Below, in pieces: positions 46,917 to 54,446 of a DNA stretch of 64,000 bases (its first letter is position 1; the number at the start of each line of letters is the position of its first letter). The position numbers and the translations under genes were made by a program. Origin of the DNA: Vicinamibacterales bacterium (lineage in GTDB: Bacteria > Acidobacteriota > Vicinamibacteria > Vicinamibacterales > JAKQTR01); assembly GCA_025456345.1 (NCBI GenBank), contig JALOKU010000004.1, positions 1 through 64,000 on the forward strand, written 5' to 3'. The notes below the pieces were generated by a model. It was not told the origin of the DNA. It was given only the letters and a program-made list of their open reading frames with translations, and made no database searches.

Positions 46917-48108
46917 GGCACTCGCACAGAAGGTCCGCGCCGGCGGACGGCTGAACGCCGACGAGGCGCTCGAGATCTACCTCGGCGCCCCGACGCATCT
47001 GCTCGGCAGGCTGGCCGACGAGGCCCGCTGCCGCCGCCACCCGGATCGCACCGTCACGTACATCATCGACCGCAACGTCAACTACACGAACGTGTGCGTG
47101 GCGCGCTGCGCGTTCTGCGCGTTCTACCGGCCGGTCGGCGCCGAGGGGGGCTATGTCCTCGGTTTCGACGAGATCTTCCGGAAGATCGAGGAGACGATTG
47201 AACTGGGGGGCGGCCAGCTGCTGCTCCAGGGCGGGCACAATCCCGATCTGCCCATCGCGTGGTACGAGGATCTCTTCCGCGCGGTGAAACAGCGCTACCC
47301 GGGGTTCAAACTGCATGCGCTGTCGTCGCCGGAGGTGCTGCACATCTCCAGGCTCTCGCAGCTGCCGGTCTCCGAGGTCATCCGGCGCCTCGTCTCGGCG
47401 GGCCTCGACAGCATGCCGGGCGGCGGAGCGGAGATCCTGGTGGACCGCGTGCGCAAGCTGCTCCACTGTTACAGCAAAGCCACCTCCGACGAGTGGCTCG
47501 ACGTGATGCGGCACGCGCATCGCGCCGGCCTTCGCACCACGGCCACGATGATGTACGGGTCGGTGGAGACGCCGGCCGAGCGCATCGAGCACATGCTGCG
47601 GCTGCGCGATCTCCAGGACGAGACCGGCGGGTTCACGGCGTTCATCGCGTGGAGCTACCAGCCCGAACACACCGAGCTCCGGGGCGTGGAGGCGACCGGC
47701 ATCGACTACCTGCGGACGCTGGCCACCGCGCGCCTCGTGCTCGACAACGTCGCCAACCTCCAGGCGTCCTGGGTGACGCAGGGCGGAAAGGTCGGGCAGC
47801 TCAGCCTCTCGTACGGCGCCAACGACATGGGCAGCGTCATGATCGAGGAGAACGTCGTCCGGGCCGCCGGCGCCGCGTACTGTATGGACGAAGTCGAGAT
47901 CGTGCGGAACATCGAGGACGCCGGGTACGTGCCGAAACGGCGCAACATGCACTACGAGATCCTCGGCGAGCCCGTGTTCCGCGAGCGGAACATCCCCCGG
48001 CTGCTCGAACTGGCCACCGCCCGTGCTGACGGCGACGCGTCGGTGCCAGTCGAGCTGGTGAACTACCCGGCGCGCAGCCGGGCCGAGCGCGAACGCCGCG
48101 CCCAATAA
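46906..48108 (+). CDS. mqnC: Cyclic dehypoxanthinyl futalosine synthase
   Basis: This radical SAM enzyme of 400 residues cyclises dehypoxanthine futalosine. The cluster motif is CVARCAFCAFYR (CxxxCxxC), preceded by IIDRNVNYTNV. QLLLQGGHNPDLPIAWYEDL and GGGAEILVDRVRKLL are typical of MqnC, distinguishing it from MqnE. The product is the substrate of MqnD, which is not in this window. Confidence 0.94.
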   Translation: MAIEALAQKVRAGGRLNADEALEIYLGAPTHLLGRLADEARCRRHPDRTVTYIIDRNVNYTNVCVARCAFCAFYRPVGAEGGYVLGFDEIFRKIEETIELGGGQLLLQGGHNPDLPIAWYEDLFRAVKQRYPGFKLHALSSPEVLHISRLSQLPVSEVIRRLVSAGLDSMPGGGAEILVDRVRKLLHCYSKATSDEWLDVMRHAHRAGLRTTATMMYGSVETPAERIEHMLRLRDLQDETGGFTAFIAWSYQPEHTELRGVEATGIDYLRTLATARLVLDNVANLQASWVTQGGKVGQLSLSYGANDMGSVMIEENVVRAAGAAYCMDEVEIVRNIEDAGYVPKRRNMHYEILGEPVFRERNIPRLLELATARADGDASVPVELVNYPARSRAERERRAQ

Positions 48109-48120
48109 GACCGCCTTCAT
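48104..48120. repeat. Left copy of 17-bp direct repeat around the cupin/DUF4242 pair
   Basis: AATAAGACCGCCTTCAT overlaps the mqnC stop and recurs with two mismatches at 48794-48810, again across a stop codon. The 690-bp segment between holds the cupin and DUF4242 genes. Confidence 0.5.
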
Positions 48121-48135
48121 AGGACCGTGCCCGCG

Positions 48136-48492
48136 ATGCAGTCCGTCAATCTCGCCGCGACGCTCGCTCTCATCACGGAGTATTGGAGCCCGAAGGCGGT
48201 CGGCTCCGTCAACGGGTTGCACGTCAAGCTGGTCAAGCTGAAGGGCGAGTTCGTCTGGCACGCGCACGAGGTTGAAGACGAGCTCTTTCTGGTGCTCGAA
48301 GGGACGCTGCGCATGCAGTGTCGCGACGGCGACCTCAGCGTCGGCAAAGGGGAGTTCCTCGTCGTGCCGCACGGCACCGAGCACCGCCCCGTGGCCGACG
48401 ACGAGGTGCACGTGCTGCTGATCGAACCGGCATCGACCGTGAACACGGGCACGGCCGGGGGCGAGCGGACTCGAGCGGTGGAGTGGTTCTGA
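48136..48492 (+). CDS. Cupin-domain protein
   Basis: This small single-domain cupin has 118 residues. Motif 1 is WHAHEVEDELFLVLEG (two His and a Glu for metal), and motif 2 is GEFLVVPHGTEH with a further His. These four residues usually bind Mn, Fe, Zn or Ni. No substrate can be assigned; many such cupins are isomerases or dioxygenases. ATG 48136 is preferred over a GTG at 48127 because AGGA is at a better distance. Confidence 0.8.
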   Translation: MQSVNLAATLALITEYWSPKAVGSVNGLHVKLVKLKGEFVWHAHEVEDELFLVLEGTLRMQCRDGDLSVGKGEFLVVPHGTEHRPVADDEVHVLLIEPASTVNTGTAGGERTRAVEWF

Positions 48493-48525
48493 CGTCGGCC
48501 GGTGGGCCGGTCAATGGAGGAGCGC

Positions 48526-48798
48526 ATGCCGAAGTACGTCATCGAACGAGAGATTCCCGGCGCGGGCAAGCTGTCCCCGGCCGAACTCCACGCGATCTCG
48601 CAGAAGTCCTGCGGGGTGCTGGGGAACATGGGGCCCGCGATCCAGTGGATCCACAGCTACGTGACCGACGACAAGATCTACTGCGTCTACATCGCGCAGG
48701 ACGAGGCGCAGGTCAGGGAGCATGCACGCCAGGGCGGGTTCCCGGCCAATCGGATTTCCGAGGTGAAGTCGGTCATCGATCCGACGACCGCTGAATAG
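48526..48798 (+). CDS. DUF4242 (nickel-binding-like) protein
   Basis: This 90-residue protein starts MPKYVIEREIPGAGKLS behind GGAGGAGCGC, which decides the start. It belongs to DUF4242, a ferredoxin-like alpha/beta fold whose studied member, SCO4226, binds nickel. Here the central part has SCGVLGNMGPAIQWIHSYV, and the C-terminus ISEVKSVIDPTTAE is typical. Its partner, the adjacent cupin, could be the metal-dependent enzyme. That link is inferred only from adjacency. Confidence 0.78.
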   Translation: MPKYVIEREIPGAGKLSPAELHAISQKSCGVLGNMGPAIQWIHSYVTDDKIYCVYIAQDEAQVREHARQGGFPANRISEVKSVIDPTTAE

Positions 48799-48810
48799 GG
48801 CCGCCTTCAT
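48794..48810. repeat. Right copy of 17-bp direct repeat
   Basis: AATAGGGCCGCCTTCAT matches the left copy at 48104-48120 in 15 of 17 positions. Confidence 0.5.
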
Positions 48811-48812
48811 GC

Positions 48813-48890
48813 GAAGAGGGCCCGGTGACCTTCGCGATGTTAGAGGACACCGGCGGGAACCTGATGCAGATGGCCCGGCGGCAGGAGAGG
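48813..48890 (+). pseudogene. Remnant of a VOC/glyoxalase-type C-terminus
   Basis: One frame encodes EEGPVTFAMLEDTGGNLMQM, which looks like the last strand of a glyoxalase/VOC-fold protein (a GPV-x-A-x-LxDTxGNLIQ pattern), including the usual metal-binding Glu region. Nothing upstream matches the rest of such a gene. It is a fragment or a chance match; an ancient deletion next to the direct repeat is possible. Confidence 0.4.
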
Positions 48891-48950
48891 CGTTGCCTCG
48901 CCGCCACGTGCCGTGCGGGTCCTCGAGCGCCGAGGCCGGGCGGTTTCCGC

Positions 48951-48956
48951 TATGAT
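48951..48956 (+). promoter_or_regulatory. -10-like TATGAT, 6 nt before DinB start
   Basis: TATGAT is followed by CGCGAC and ATG at 48963. No Shine-Dalgarno sequence is present, so a leaderless transcript is likely. It also argues for this start over the longer in-frame ORF. Confidence 0.45.
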
Positions 48957-48962
48957 CGCGAC

Positions 48963-49487
48963 ATGACGGACCCACGCTATCCCATCGGTGCGTTTGCGCC
49001 GCCGCCCGCCTTCACGCCTGAGCTCAGGCGTGAATACATCGACCAGATCGCCGCCGTGCCCGCTCGCCTGCGCGCGGCGGTGGACGGGCTGACGGAAGGC
49101 TATCTCGACCACCCGTATCGCGACGAAGGCTGGACGGTGGCTCAGGTCGTGCACCATGTCGCCGACAGCCACATCAACGCCTACGTGCGCTTCAAGCTGG
49201 CGGTGACCGAAGACAATCCGCCGGTGAAGGCGTACAACGAGGCGCTCTGGGCGGGGCTGCCCGACGCGAGCGCCACCAACGTCCGGGGGTCGCTCGACCT
49301 GCTCACGTCGCTGCACGGGCGCTGGGTCACCTTCCTTCGCAGCCTGGACGCCGGGCAGTTCAGCCGCACTTACCACCACTCGGCGATGGGCCCCGTGACG
49401 CTCGACCATGCGCTCGCCCTTTACGCCTGGCACGGGCGCCACCATACGGCCCACATCACGGCGCTGCGCGAACGGATGGGGTGGTAG
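48963..49487 (+). CDS. DinB/YfiT-family putative metal-dependent hydrolase
   Basis: The 174-residue four-helix protein has three metal-site histidines: VVHHVADSH (about residue 60) and WHGRHHTAH (about 160). The opening RYPIGAFAPPPAFTPELR matches the YfiT/BstA branch, which includes thiol S-transferases acting with bacillithiol. In organisms without bacillithiol the role is unclear; detoxification is a guess. It is preceded by a -10-like box at 48951. Confidence 0.82.
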   Translation: MTDPRYPIGAFAPPPAFTPELRREYIDQIAAVPARLRAAVDGLTEGYLDHPYRDEGWTVAQVVHHVADSHINAYVRFKLAVTEDNPPVKAYNEALWAGLPDASATNVRGSLDLLTSLHGRWVTFLRSLDAGQFSRTYHHSAMGPVTLDHALALYAWHGRHHTAHITALRERMGW

Positions 49488-49513
49488 GGGCCGGCGCGGG
49501 ACCACGGCAACCC

Positions 49514-50914
49514 ATGGCCACAGCGCTCATCCGCAACGGCACGATTCTCACGGACGGCGGCCGCGCGGCCGCCGACGTGTTCATCGAGGACGGCACCATC
49601 ACGCGGGTCGGGCCGCGCCTGCCGCCGCAGGCCGACACGGTGCTCGACGCGTCGGGGCGCTACGTGATCCCGGGCGGCATCGACGCGCACACGCACCTGG
49701 ACATGCCGGCCGGGGACATCACCTCGACCGACGACTTCGAGACCGGGACGATCGCTGCGGCCCACGGCGGCACGACCACGGTGATCGACTTCGCCACGCC
49801 GGAGCCAGGCGAGAGCCTGCTCGCGGCGCTCGACGCCTGGCAGGCGAAAGCGGCGGGCAAGGCGGTGGTCGACTACGGCTTTCACATGGTGCTGCGCGAC
49901 TTCAGCGAGCGAACGTCGGCTGAGGTGCGTGCGCTCGCCGGCCGCGAGGGCGTCACGTCGTTCAAGATGTTCATGGCCTATCCCGGCAGGCTGATGGCGG
50001 ACGACGGGGCAATCTTCGGCGCGATGCGGGGCACGAGAGATCAGGGCGGCCTGGTGATGATCCACGCCGAGAACGGCGGCGTGATCGAGGTGCTCGTCGC
50101 GGAGGCCCTCCGGCGCGGCGACACCGCCCCGAAGATCCACGCGCTGACCCGGCCTCCCGGCGCCGAGCGCGAGGCGGCGGCGCGCGCCATCGCGCTCGCC
50201 GAGATGGCCGCCGCGCCGGTCTTCATCGTGCACCTCTCGTCGGCCGAGGCGCTCGAGGCGGTCAGGGGGGGGCGTGAGCGCGGCGTGGCGGTCTTCGCCG
50301 AGACGTGCCCGCAGTACCTGTGCCTCTCCGACGCCGAGTACGAGCGCGCCGGATTCGAGGCGGCCAAGTTCGTCATGTCGCCGCCGCTGCGGCCCGCGGC
50401 GCACCAGGAAGCGCTCTGGCGCGGGCTCGCCGCGCGCGAACTGGATACCGTGGGCACCGATCATTGCCCGTTCGGATTCAGTGACCCGCCGCACAAACAG
50501 CGTGGCCGCGACGACTTCTCGAAGATCCCGAACGGGGCGCCGGGCATCGAGACGCGGCTCATGCTCCTGTGGGACGAAGGCGTTCGCACGGGCCGGATCA
50601 CACCCGAGCGTTTCGTCGAGATCACCGCCGCCGCGCCGGCGAAGATCTTCGGCCTGTGGCCGCGCAAGGGCACGATCGCGGAGGGCTCGGACGCCGACAT
50701 CGTGCTGTGGGATCCCGACAGGCGCGTGACGCTCTCCGCCACCGCCCATCACATGCGCGTGGACTACAGCCTCTACGAGGGCCGGACGATCACAGGCGCG
50801 CCGGAGACCGTGCTGTCGCGCGGCGAGGTCATCGTGGACAGGGGCGCCTTCCTCGGCCACACGGGCAGGGGGCGCTTCCTCAAGCGGAGCGCGGCAGGAG
50901 CCGCGTCCGCGTAG
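49514..50914 (+). CDS. Dihydropyrimidinase / hydantoinase
   Basis: This cyclic amidohydrolase of 466 residues opens the ring of dihydropyrimidines or hydantoins. Metal ligands are seen in GGIDAHTHLDMP, the carboxylated Lys in SFKMFMAYPG, His in MIHAENGG and IVHLSSAEAL, and Asp in GTDHCPF. The pattern matches dihydropyrimidinase rather than dihydroorotase or allantoinase. No reductase (PydA) or ureidopropionase is adjacent, so its pathway context is not visible. It lies within the broader menaquinone region without an obvious link. Confidence 0.88.
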   Translation: MATALIRNGTILTDGGRAAADVFIEDGTITRVGPRLPPQADTVLDASGRYVIPGGIDAHTHLDMPAGDITSTDDFETGTIAAAHGGTTTVIDFATPEPGESLLAALDAWQAKAAGKAVVDYGFHMVLRDFSERTSAEVRALAGREGVTSFKMFMAYPGRLMADDGAIFGAMRGTRDQGGLVMIHAENGGVIEVLVAEALRRGDTAPKIHALTRPPGAEREAAARAIALAEMAAAPVFIVHLSSAEALEAVRGGRERGVAVFAETCPQYLCLSDAEYERAGFEAAKFVMSPPLRPAAHQEALWRGLAARELDTVGTDHCPFGFSDPPHKQRGRDDFSKIPNGAPGIETRLMLLWDEGVRTGRITPERFVEITAAAPAKIFGLWPRKGTIAEGSDADIVLWDPDRRVTLSATAHHMRVDYSLYEGRTITGAPETVLSRGEVIVDRGAFLGHTGRGRFLKRSAAGAASA

Positions 50915-50925
50915 CGGGCCGCCGC

Positions 50926-52170
50926 ATGCAGGTGTATCGCGCGTCCTGGGTCCTTCCCGTCAGCGCTCCGCCGATCCGCAATGGGTGGGTCGCCCTCGAC
51001 GGCGGCCTCGTCGCGGGCGTTGGCGGCGCGATGGACTCCCCGCAGACGGTCGGCTGCGGCGCGGCTGAGCGCATCGATCTGGGCGAGGCGGTCATCATGC
51101 CCGCCCTCGTCAACGCCCACACGCACCTGGAGCTCTCGTGGCTGCGCGGCCGCACACGTCCGGCGTCGAGTTTCCTGGGCTGGGTGTCCGGCATGATGCG
51201 GGAGCGCCTCCAGTCGGCCGACGGGCGCGACGACGCGTACGTGCGAGCCGCGATGGCCCTCGCGCTCGACGAGATGAAGGCCAGCGGCACCGGGCTGGTG
51301 GGCGACATCTCGAACTCCCTTGCGCACCTCGACGTGCTGCAGGCGAGCGGTCTGGAAGGCATCGTCTTTCACGAGGTGATCAAGTTTCGCGCGACCGACC
51401 CCGAGGAATTCGTCGACGAATCGTGCCGCCGGATCGAAGCGACTGCGATCGAAGCGGGATGGCGCCTGGCCCTCGCGCCGCACGCGCCCTACTCGGTGGC
51501 GCCGTCCGTCTATCGCGCGCTCGCGGGGGCCCGGCCCCGCCTGCGCGAGGCGCGCATGTCGGTGCACGTGGCCGAGTCGGCGGAAGAGGTCGAGTTCATC
51601 GGGCGGGGGAGCGGGGGGTGGCCGGACCTGTTGAAGCGCCTGGGCGCGTGGGATCCCGACTGGCGGGCGCCCCAGTGCAGTCCGATCGAGTACCTCGAGC
51701 GCCTCGGGTTCTGGGACGAGCGGACGCTGGCGGTGCACGCGGTGCAGGCCAGCCCCGACGACCTGGCGGTGCTGGCAACGCGGGGCGTCACGCTGGTCAC
51801 GTGTCCCCGGAGCAACGCGTGGGTCGGCGCCGGCGTGCCGCCGGTCGAGGACTTCTACCGGTCCGGCGCCCGGGTGGCCATCGGCACCGACAGCCTGACC
51901 AGCGTCGCCGACCTCAACCTGTTCAGCGAACTGGCGGCGCTTCGCCGCCTGGCGCCCGGTGTGCGGCCTGGCACCCTGCTGCGCAGCGCGACGATGTCGG
52001 GAGCCGAAGCCCTCGGGTTCGGCGGGAGCCACGGCACGATCGCATTAGGACGGCGCGCCGCCCTGATCGCCGTCGAGGTTCCGCCCGGCACGGCGGATGT
52101 GGAAGAATACCTGGTATCGGGTATAGAGCCCGGAAAGGTCCGCTGGATAGACCAGATACGCGCTTGCTGA
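50926..52170 (+). CDS. Amidohydrolase, aminodeoxyfutalosine deaminase candidate (MqnX-like)
   Basis: This 414-residue member of the ATZ/TRZ/SAH deaminase group has metal ligands in PALVNAHTHLELS, His in LAPHAPYSVAP, the HVAESAEEVEF segment and Asp in IGTDSLTSV. MqnX-type enzymes deaminate 6-amino-6-deoxyfutalosine to futalosine. The link is supported by immediate coupling to the MqnP-like prenyltransferase and proximity to mqnA/mqnC, 3 kb upstream. A generic adenosine-type or guanine deaminase is the alternative; substrate specificity cannot be fixed by eye. Confidence 0.75.
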   Translation: MQVYRASWVLPVSAPPIRNGWVALDGGLVAGVGGAMDSPQTVGCGAAERIDLGEAVIMPALVNAHTHLELSWLRGRTRPASSFLGWVSGMMRERLQSADGRDDAYVRAAMALALDEMKASGTGLVGDISNSLAHLDVLQASGLEGIVFHEVIKFRATDPEEFVDESCRRIEATAIEAGWRLALAPHAPYSVAPSVYRALAGARPRLREARMSVHVAESAEEVEFIGRGSGGWPDLLKRLGAWDPDWRAPQCSPIEYLERLGFWDERTLAVHAVQASPDDLAVLATRGVTLVTCPRSNAWVGAGVPPVEDFYRSGARVAIGTDSLTSVADLNLFSELAALRRLAPGVRPGTLLRSATMSGAEALGFGGSHGTIALGRRAALIAVEVPPGTADVEEYLVSGIEPGKVRWIDQIRAC

Positions 52171-53018
52171 ACCGTCTTCGCACGTACGCGTCCTTCGTTC
52201 GCATTTCCCACTCGGTGTTCGCTTTGCCGTTCGCGCTGACCGGGGCGCTGCTGGCGTCGCGGCACGTCCCGCTCACGTGGGGCCGCGTCGCCTGGATCGT
52301 CGTGGCGATGGTGGGTGCGAGAAGCGCGGCGATGGGCTTCAACCGGCTCGTCGACGCGCGTTACGACGGCCTGAATCCCCGGACAGCCGGACGGGAATTG
52401 CCGGCGGGCCGCATGAGCCATCGCGAGGCCGTCCTGTTCGTGGTAGCGTCGTCCGCGATCTTCGTGTGGGCGGCCTCCATGCTCGGCCCGCTCTCTTTCG
52501 GCCTGTCGCCGGTCGCCCTGGCCATCGTCTTCTGGTACTCGCTCGCGAAACGCTTCACCTGGTCCACGCAGGCCTTTCTGGGGCTCGCGATGGCCGTCGC
52601 CCCGGTTGGAGGCTGGATCGCCGCGGGGGGGCGGGGCGGGTGGGAGCCGTGGCTGCTGGCCCTGGCCATCGGGACCTGGGTCGGCGGGTTCGACGTCCTA
52701 TACGCGTGCCAGGACCTCGAGTTCGACCGGGCGCACGGGCTGAATTCGATTCCGCAGCGGTTCGGGGTTCCCACGTCGCTCGCGGTGTCTCGGGGGCTGC
52801 ACGTGGTGACCGTGTCGGCGCTGGCCGCCCTGGCGTGGGTGGCGCCGCTCGGGCCGATCTACCTCGGGGGCGTCGCCGGCGTGGCCGCGCTGCTGGCGTT
52901 CGAGCAGTCGCTGGTGAGCGCCACCGATCTGTCGCGTGTCAAGATGGCGTTCGATTTGAACGGATGGGTCGGGATCCTGTACTTTGTGACCACAGCCGCC
53001 GCGATCTATGTCCGCTGA
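52164..53018 (+). CDS. UbiA-family prenyltransferase, MqnP candidate
   Basis: This integral membrane protein has 284 residues and about eight helices. The first Asp-rich motif is MGFNRLVDARYDGLNPRTAG and the second is DVLYACQDLEFDRAHG; both bind the polyprenyl diphosphate through Mg. It probably prenylates the naphthoate intermediate (MqnP). The start is uncertain: no ATG or GTG fits, and a TTG at 52164, overlapping the preceding stop, is the best choice. ubiX overlaps its end by 11 nt. Confidence 0.85.
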   Translation: MLNRLRTYASFVRISHSVFALPFALTGALLASRHVPLTWGRVAWIVVAMVGARSAAMGFNRLVDARYDGLNPRTAGRELPAGRMSHREAVLFVVASSAIFVWAASMLGPLSFGLSPVALAIVFWYSLAKRFTWSTQAFLGLAMAVAPVGGWIAAGGRGGWEPWLLALAIGTWVGGFDVLYACQDLEFDRAHGLNSIPQRFGVPTSLAVSRGLHVVTVSALAALAWVAPLGPIYLGGVAGVAALLAFEQSLVSATDLSRVKMAFDLNGWVGILYFVTTAAAIYVR

Positions 53019-53643
53019 CGCCTCACCCCGCGCTCCCCGATACACGGTGGCCATCACCGGCGCGAGCGGCGCGCTCTACGCTGTCAGAACGGTAGCGGCG
53101 CTGCTCGAACAGGGCTGCGAGCTGGACCTGGTCATCAGCGACTACGGGCGCCGGCTGCTCGTCGACGAACTCGGCACCGAGGCCACCCTCGATCGGCTGA
53201 TGCCCTACCTGGAGCGGAAGTACGGTGACGGCGTCGGCAGAGGCCGCTACGACGTCATCAGCAACCGGGATCTCGGCGCCACCATCGCCAGCGGCAGCCG
53301 CCCGACCAGGGGCATGGTCATCGTGCCCTGCTCGATGAAGTCGCTGGCGGGCGTCGCCAACGGCCTGTCGCGCAACCTCGTCGAGCGCGCCGCCGACGTG
53401 ATGCTGAAGGAGCGCAAGCCCCTCGTGATCGTGCCGCGCGAGACGCCCATGAGCCTCCCGCAGCTGCGCAACATGGTCCGGTGCGCGGAAGCCGGCGCGG
53501 TGGTCCTTCCGGCGATGCCCGGCTTCTATCACCTGCCGAAGACGCTCGACGACCTCGCCGACTTTCTGGCGGGGAAGATCCTCTCGGCCCTGGGCGTCGA
53601 TCAGCGCCTGTGCGCCGACTGGACCGGGCGGGTCGAGCGTTGA
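53008..53643 (+). CDS. ubiX: Flavin prenyltransferase UbiX
   Basis: UbiX makes prenylated FMN, the cofactor of UbiD decarboxylases such as the one at 43721. The 211-residue flavoprotein has VAITGASGALYAVRTVAALL, SNRDLGATIASGS and the VPCSMKSLAGVANGLS and PLVIVPRETPMS segments that form the active site. Clustering with ubiA-like and ubiE genes fits a quinone decarboxylation role. Confidence 0.95.
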   Translation: MSADASPRAPRYTVAITGASGALYAVRTVAALLEQGCELDLVISDYGRRLLVDELGTEATLDRLMPYLERKYGDGVGRGRYDVISNRDLGATIASGSRPTRGMVIVPCSMKSLAGVANGLSRNLVERAADVMLKERKPLVIVPRETPMSLPQLRNMVRCAEAGAVVLPAMPGFYHLPKTLDDLADFLAGKILSALGVDQRLCADWTGRVER

Positions 53644-54380
53644 CGCGGGATCAGGGGACGCTGGGCCGCGACAAGCAGCCCGAACGCATCGCGGGCATGT
53701 TCGATGCGATCGCCCCGCGGTACGATCTGCTCAATCACCTGCTGAGCGGCGGGCTCGACCTGCGCTGGCGCAGGAAGGCGGTCCGGTCGCTGGCCCTGCG
53801 CGGCGGCGAACTCGTGCTCGACCTGTGCACCGGCACCGCCGATCTCGCCATCGCCTCAGCCACCGCCGCGCCGGGCGCGGCGGCGGTGGTGGGCGTCGAT
53901 TTCGCCGGCGAGATGCTCCGTGTTGGACAGGCAAAACTCGCTCAGCGCGGTCTGGCTGGCCGCATCCGGCTCGTCCAGGGCGACGCGATGCGCATACCGC
54001 TGGCGTCCGCCTCGGTCGACGCCGCGACGGTCGCCTTCGGCATCCGGAACGTCGAGCGTCCTGAGGCGGCCTTTGCCGACGTGTTCCGTGTGCTGCGGCC
54101 GGGCGGCCGGTTCTCGATCCTGGAGTTCGGGGTGCCGCGAGTGCCGGGCGTCCGCCAGGCCTATCTTGCCTACTTCCGCCACGTCCTGCCCAGAGTCGGT
54201 TCGCTCATTTCCGGCCACGCGTCGGCCTACGCCTACCTTCCGGCCTCGGTGGGAACGTTTCCGGAGCCGGCTCAGGTGATGGCGTCGCTCGCTGCCACAG
54301 GATTTTCACAGGTCAGGGCCGCCTCTCTGAGCCTGGGCATCGTCTATCTGTACAGCGCCTTGAAGCCAGAACAGCGCTGA
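53640..54380 (+). CDS. menG: Demethylmenaquinone methyltransferase (MenG/UbiE)
   Basis: This SAM-dependent methyltransferase has 246 residues. It shows MFDAIAPRYDLLNHLLSGGL, the SAM motif VLDLCTGTADLAI, then GDAMRIPLASASVDAATV and AFGIRNVERPEAA, all standard for UbiE/MenG. It methylates demethylmenaquinone in the final step. A TTG start at 53640 (TTGA overlap with the ubiX stop) is needed to include the N-terminal helix; the next ATG at 53697 would cut into it. Confidence 0.93.
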   Translation: MTRDQGTLGRDKQPERIAGMFDAIAPRYDLLNHLLSGGLDLRWRRKAVRSLALRGGELVLDLCTGTADLAIASATAAPGAAAVVGVDFAGEMLRVGQAKLAQRGLAGRIRLVQGDAMRIPLASASVDAATVAFGIRNVERPEAAFADVFRVLRPGGRFSILEFGVPRVPGVRQAYLAYFRHVLPRVGSLISGHASAYAYLPASVGTFPEPAQVMASLAATGFSQVRAASLSLGIVYLYSALKPEQR

Positions 54381-54399
54381 CCTGCCCGGCCCCTCGTGA

Positions 54400-54421
54400 C
54401 GCGCCGAGCCGCCCCGGCGCG
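54400..54421. other. GC-rich stem-loop after menG
   Basis: CGCGCCG (54400-54406) and CGGCGCG (54415-54421) form a 7-bp perfect stem with an 8-nt loop, just before a TATAAT. There is no U-rich tail, so function as a terminator is uncertain. Confidence 0.35.
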
Positions 54422-54426
54422 GATGT

Positions 54427-54432
54427 TATAAT
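54427..54432 (+). promoter_or_regulatory. -10-like TATAAT ahead of tonB-like gene
   Basis: A perfect TATAAT lies 14 nt before the ATG at 54447, implying a very short leader. A Shine-Dalgarno sequence is poor and no -35 stands out. Confidence 0.45.
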
Positions 54433-54446
54433 CGAATAAGTTCCTG

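Noticed and set aside
48825..49487. Longer in-frame start for the DinB protein at 48825
   Set aside because: The extra 46 residues do not belong to the family and include the VOC-like fragment; a -10-like box sits 6 nt before ATG 48963.
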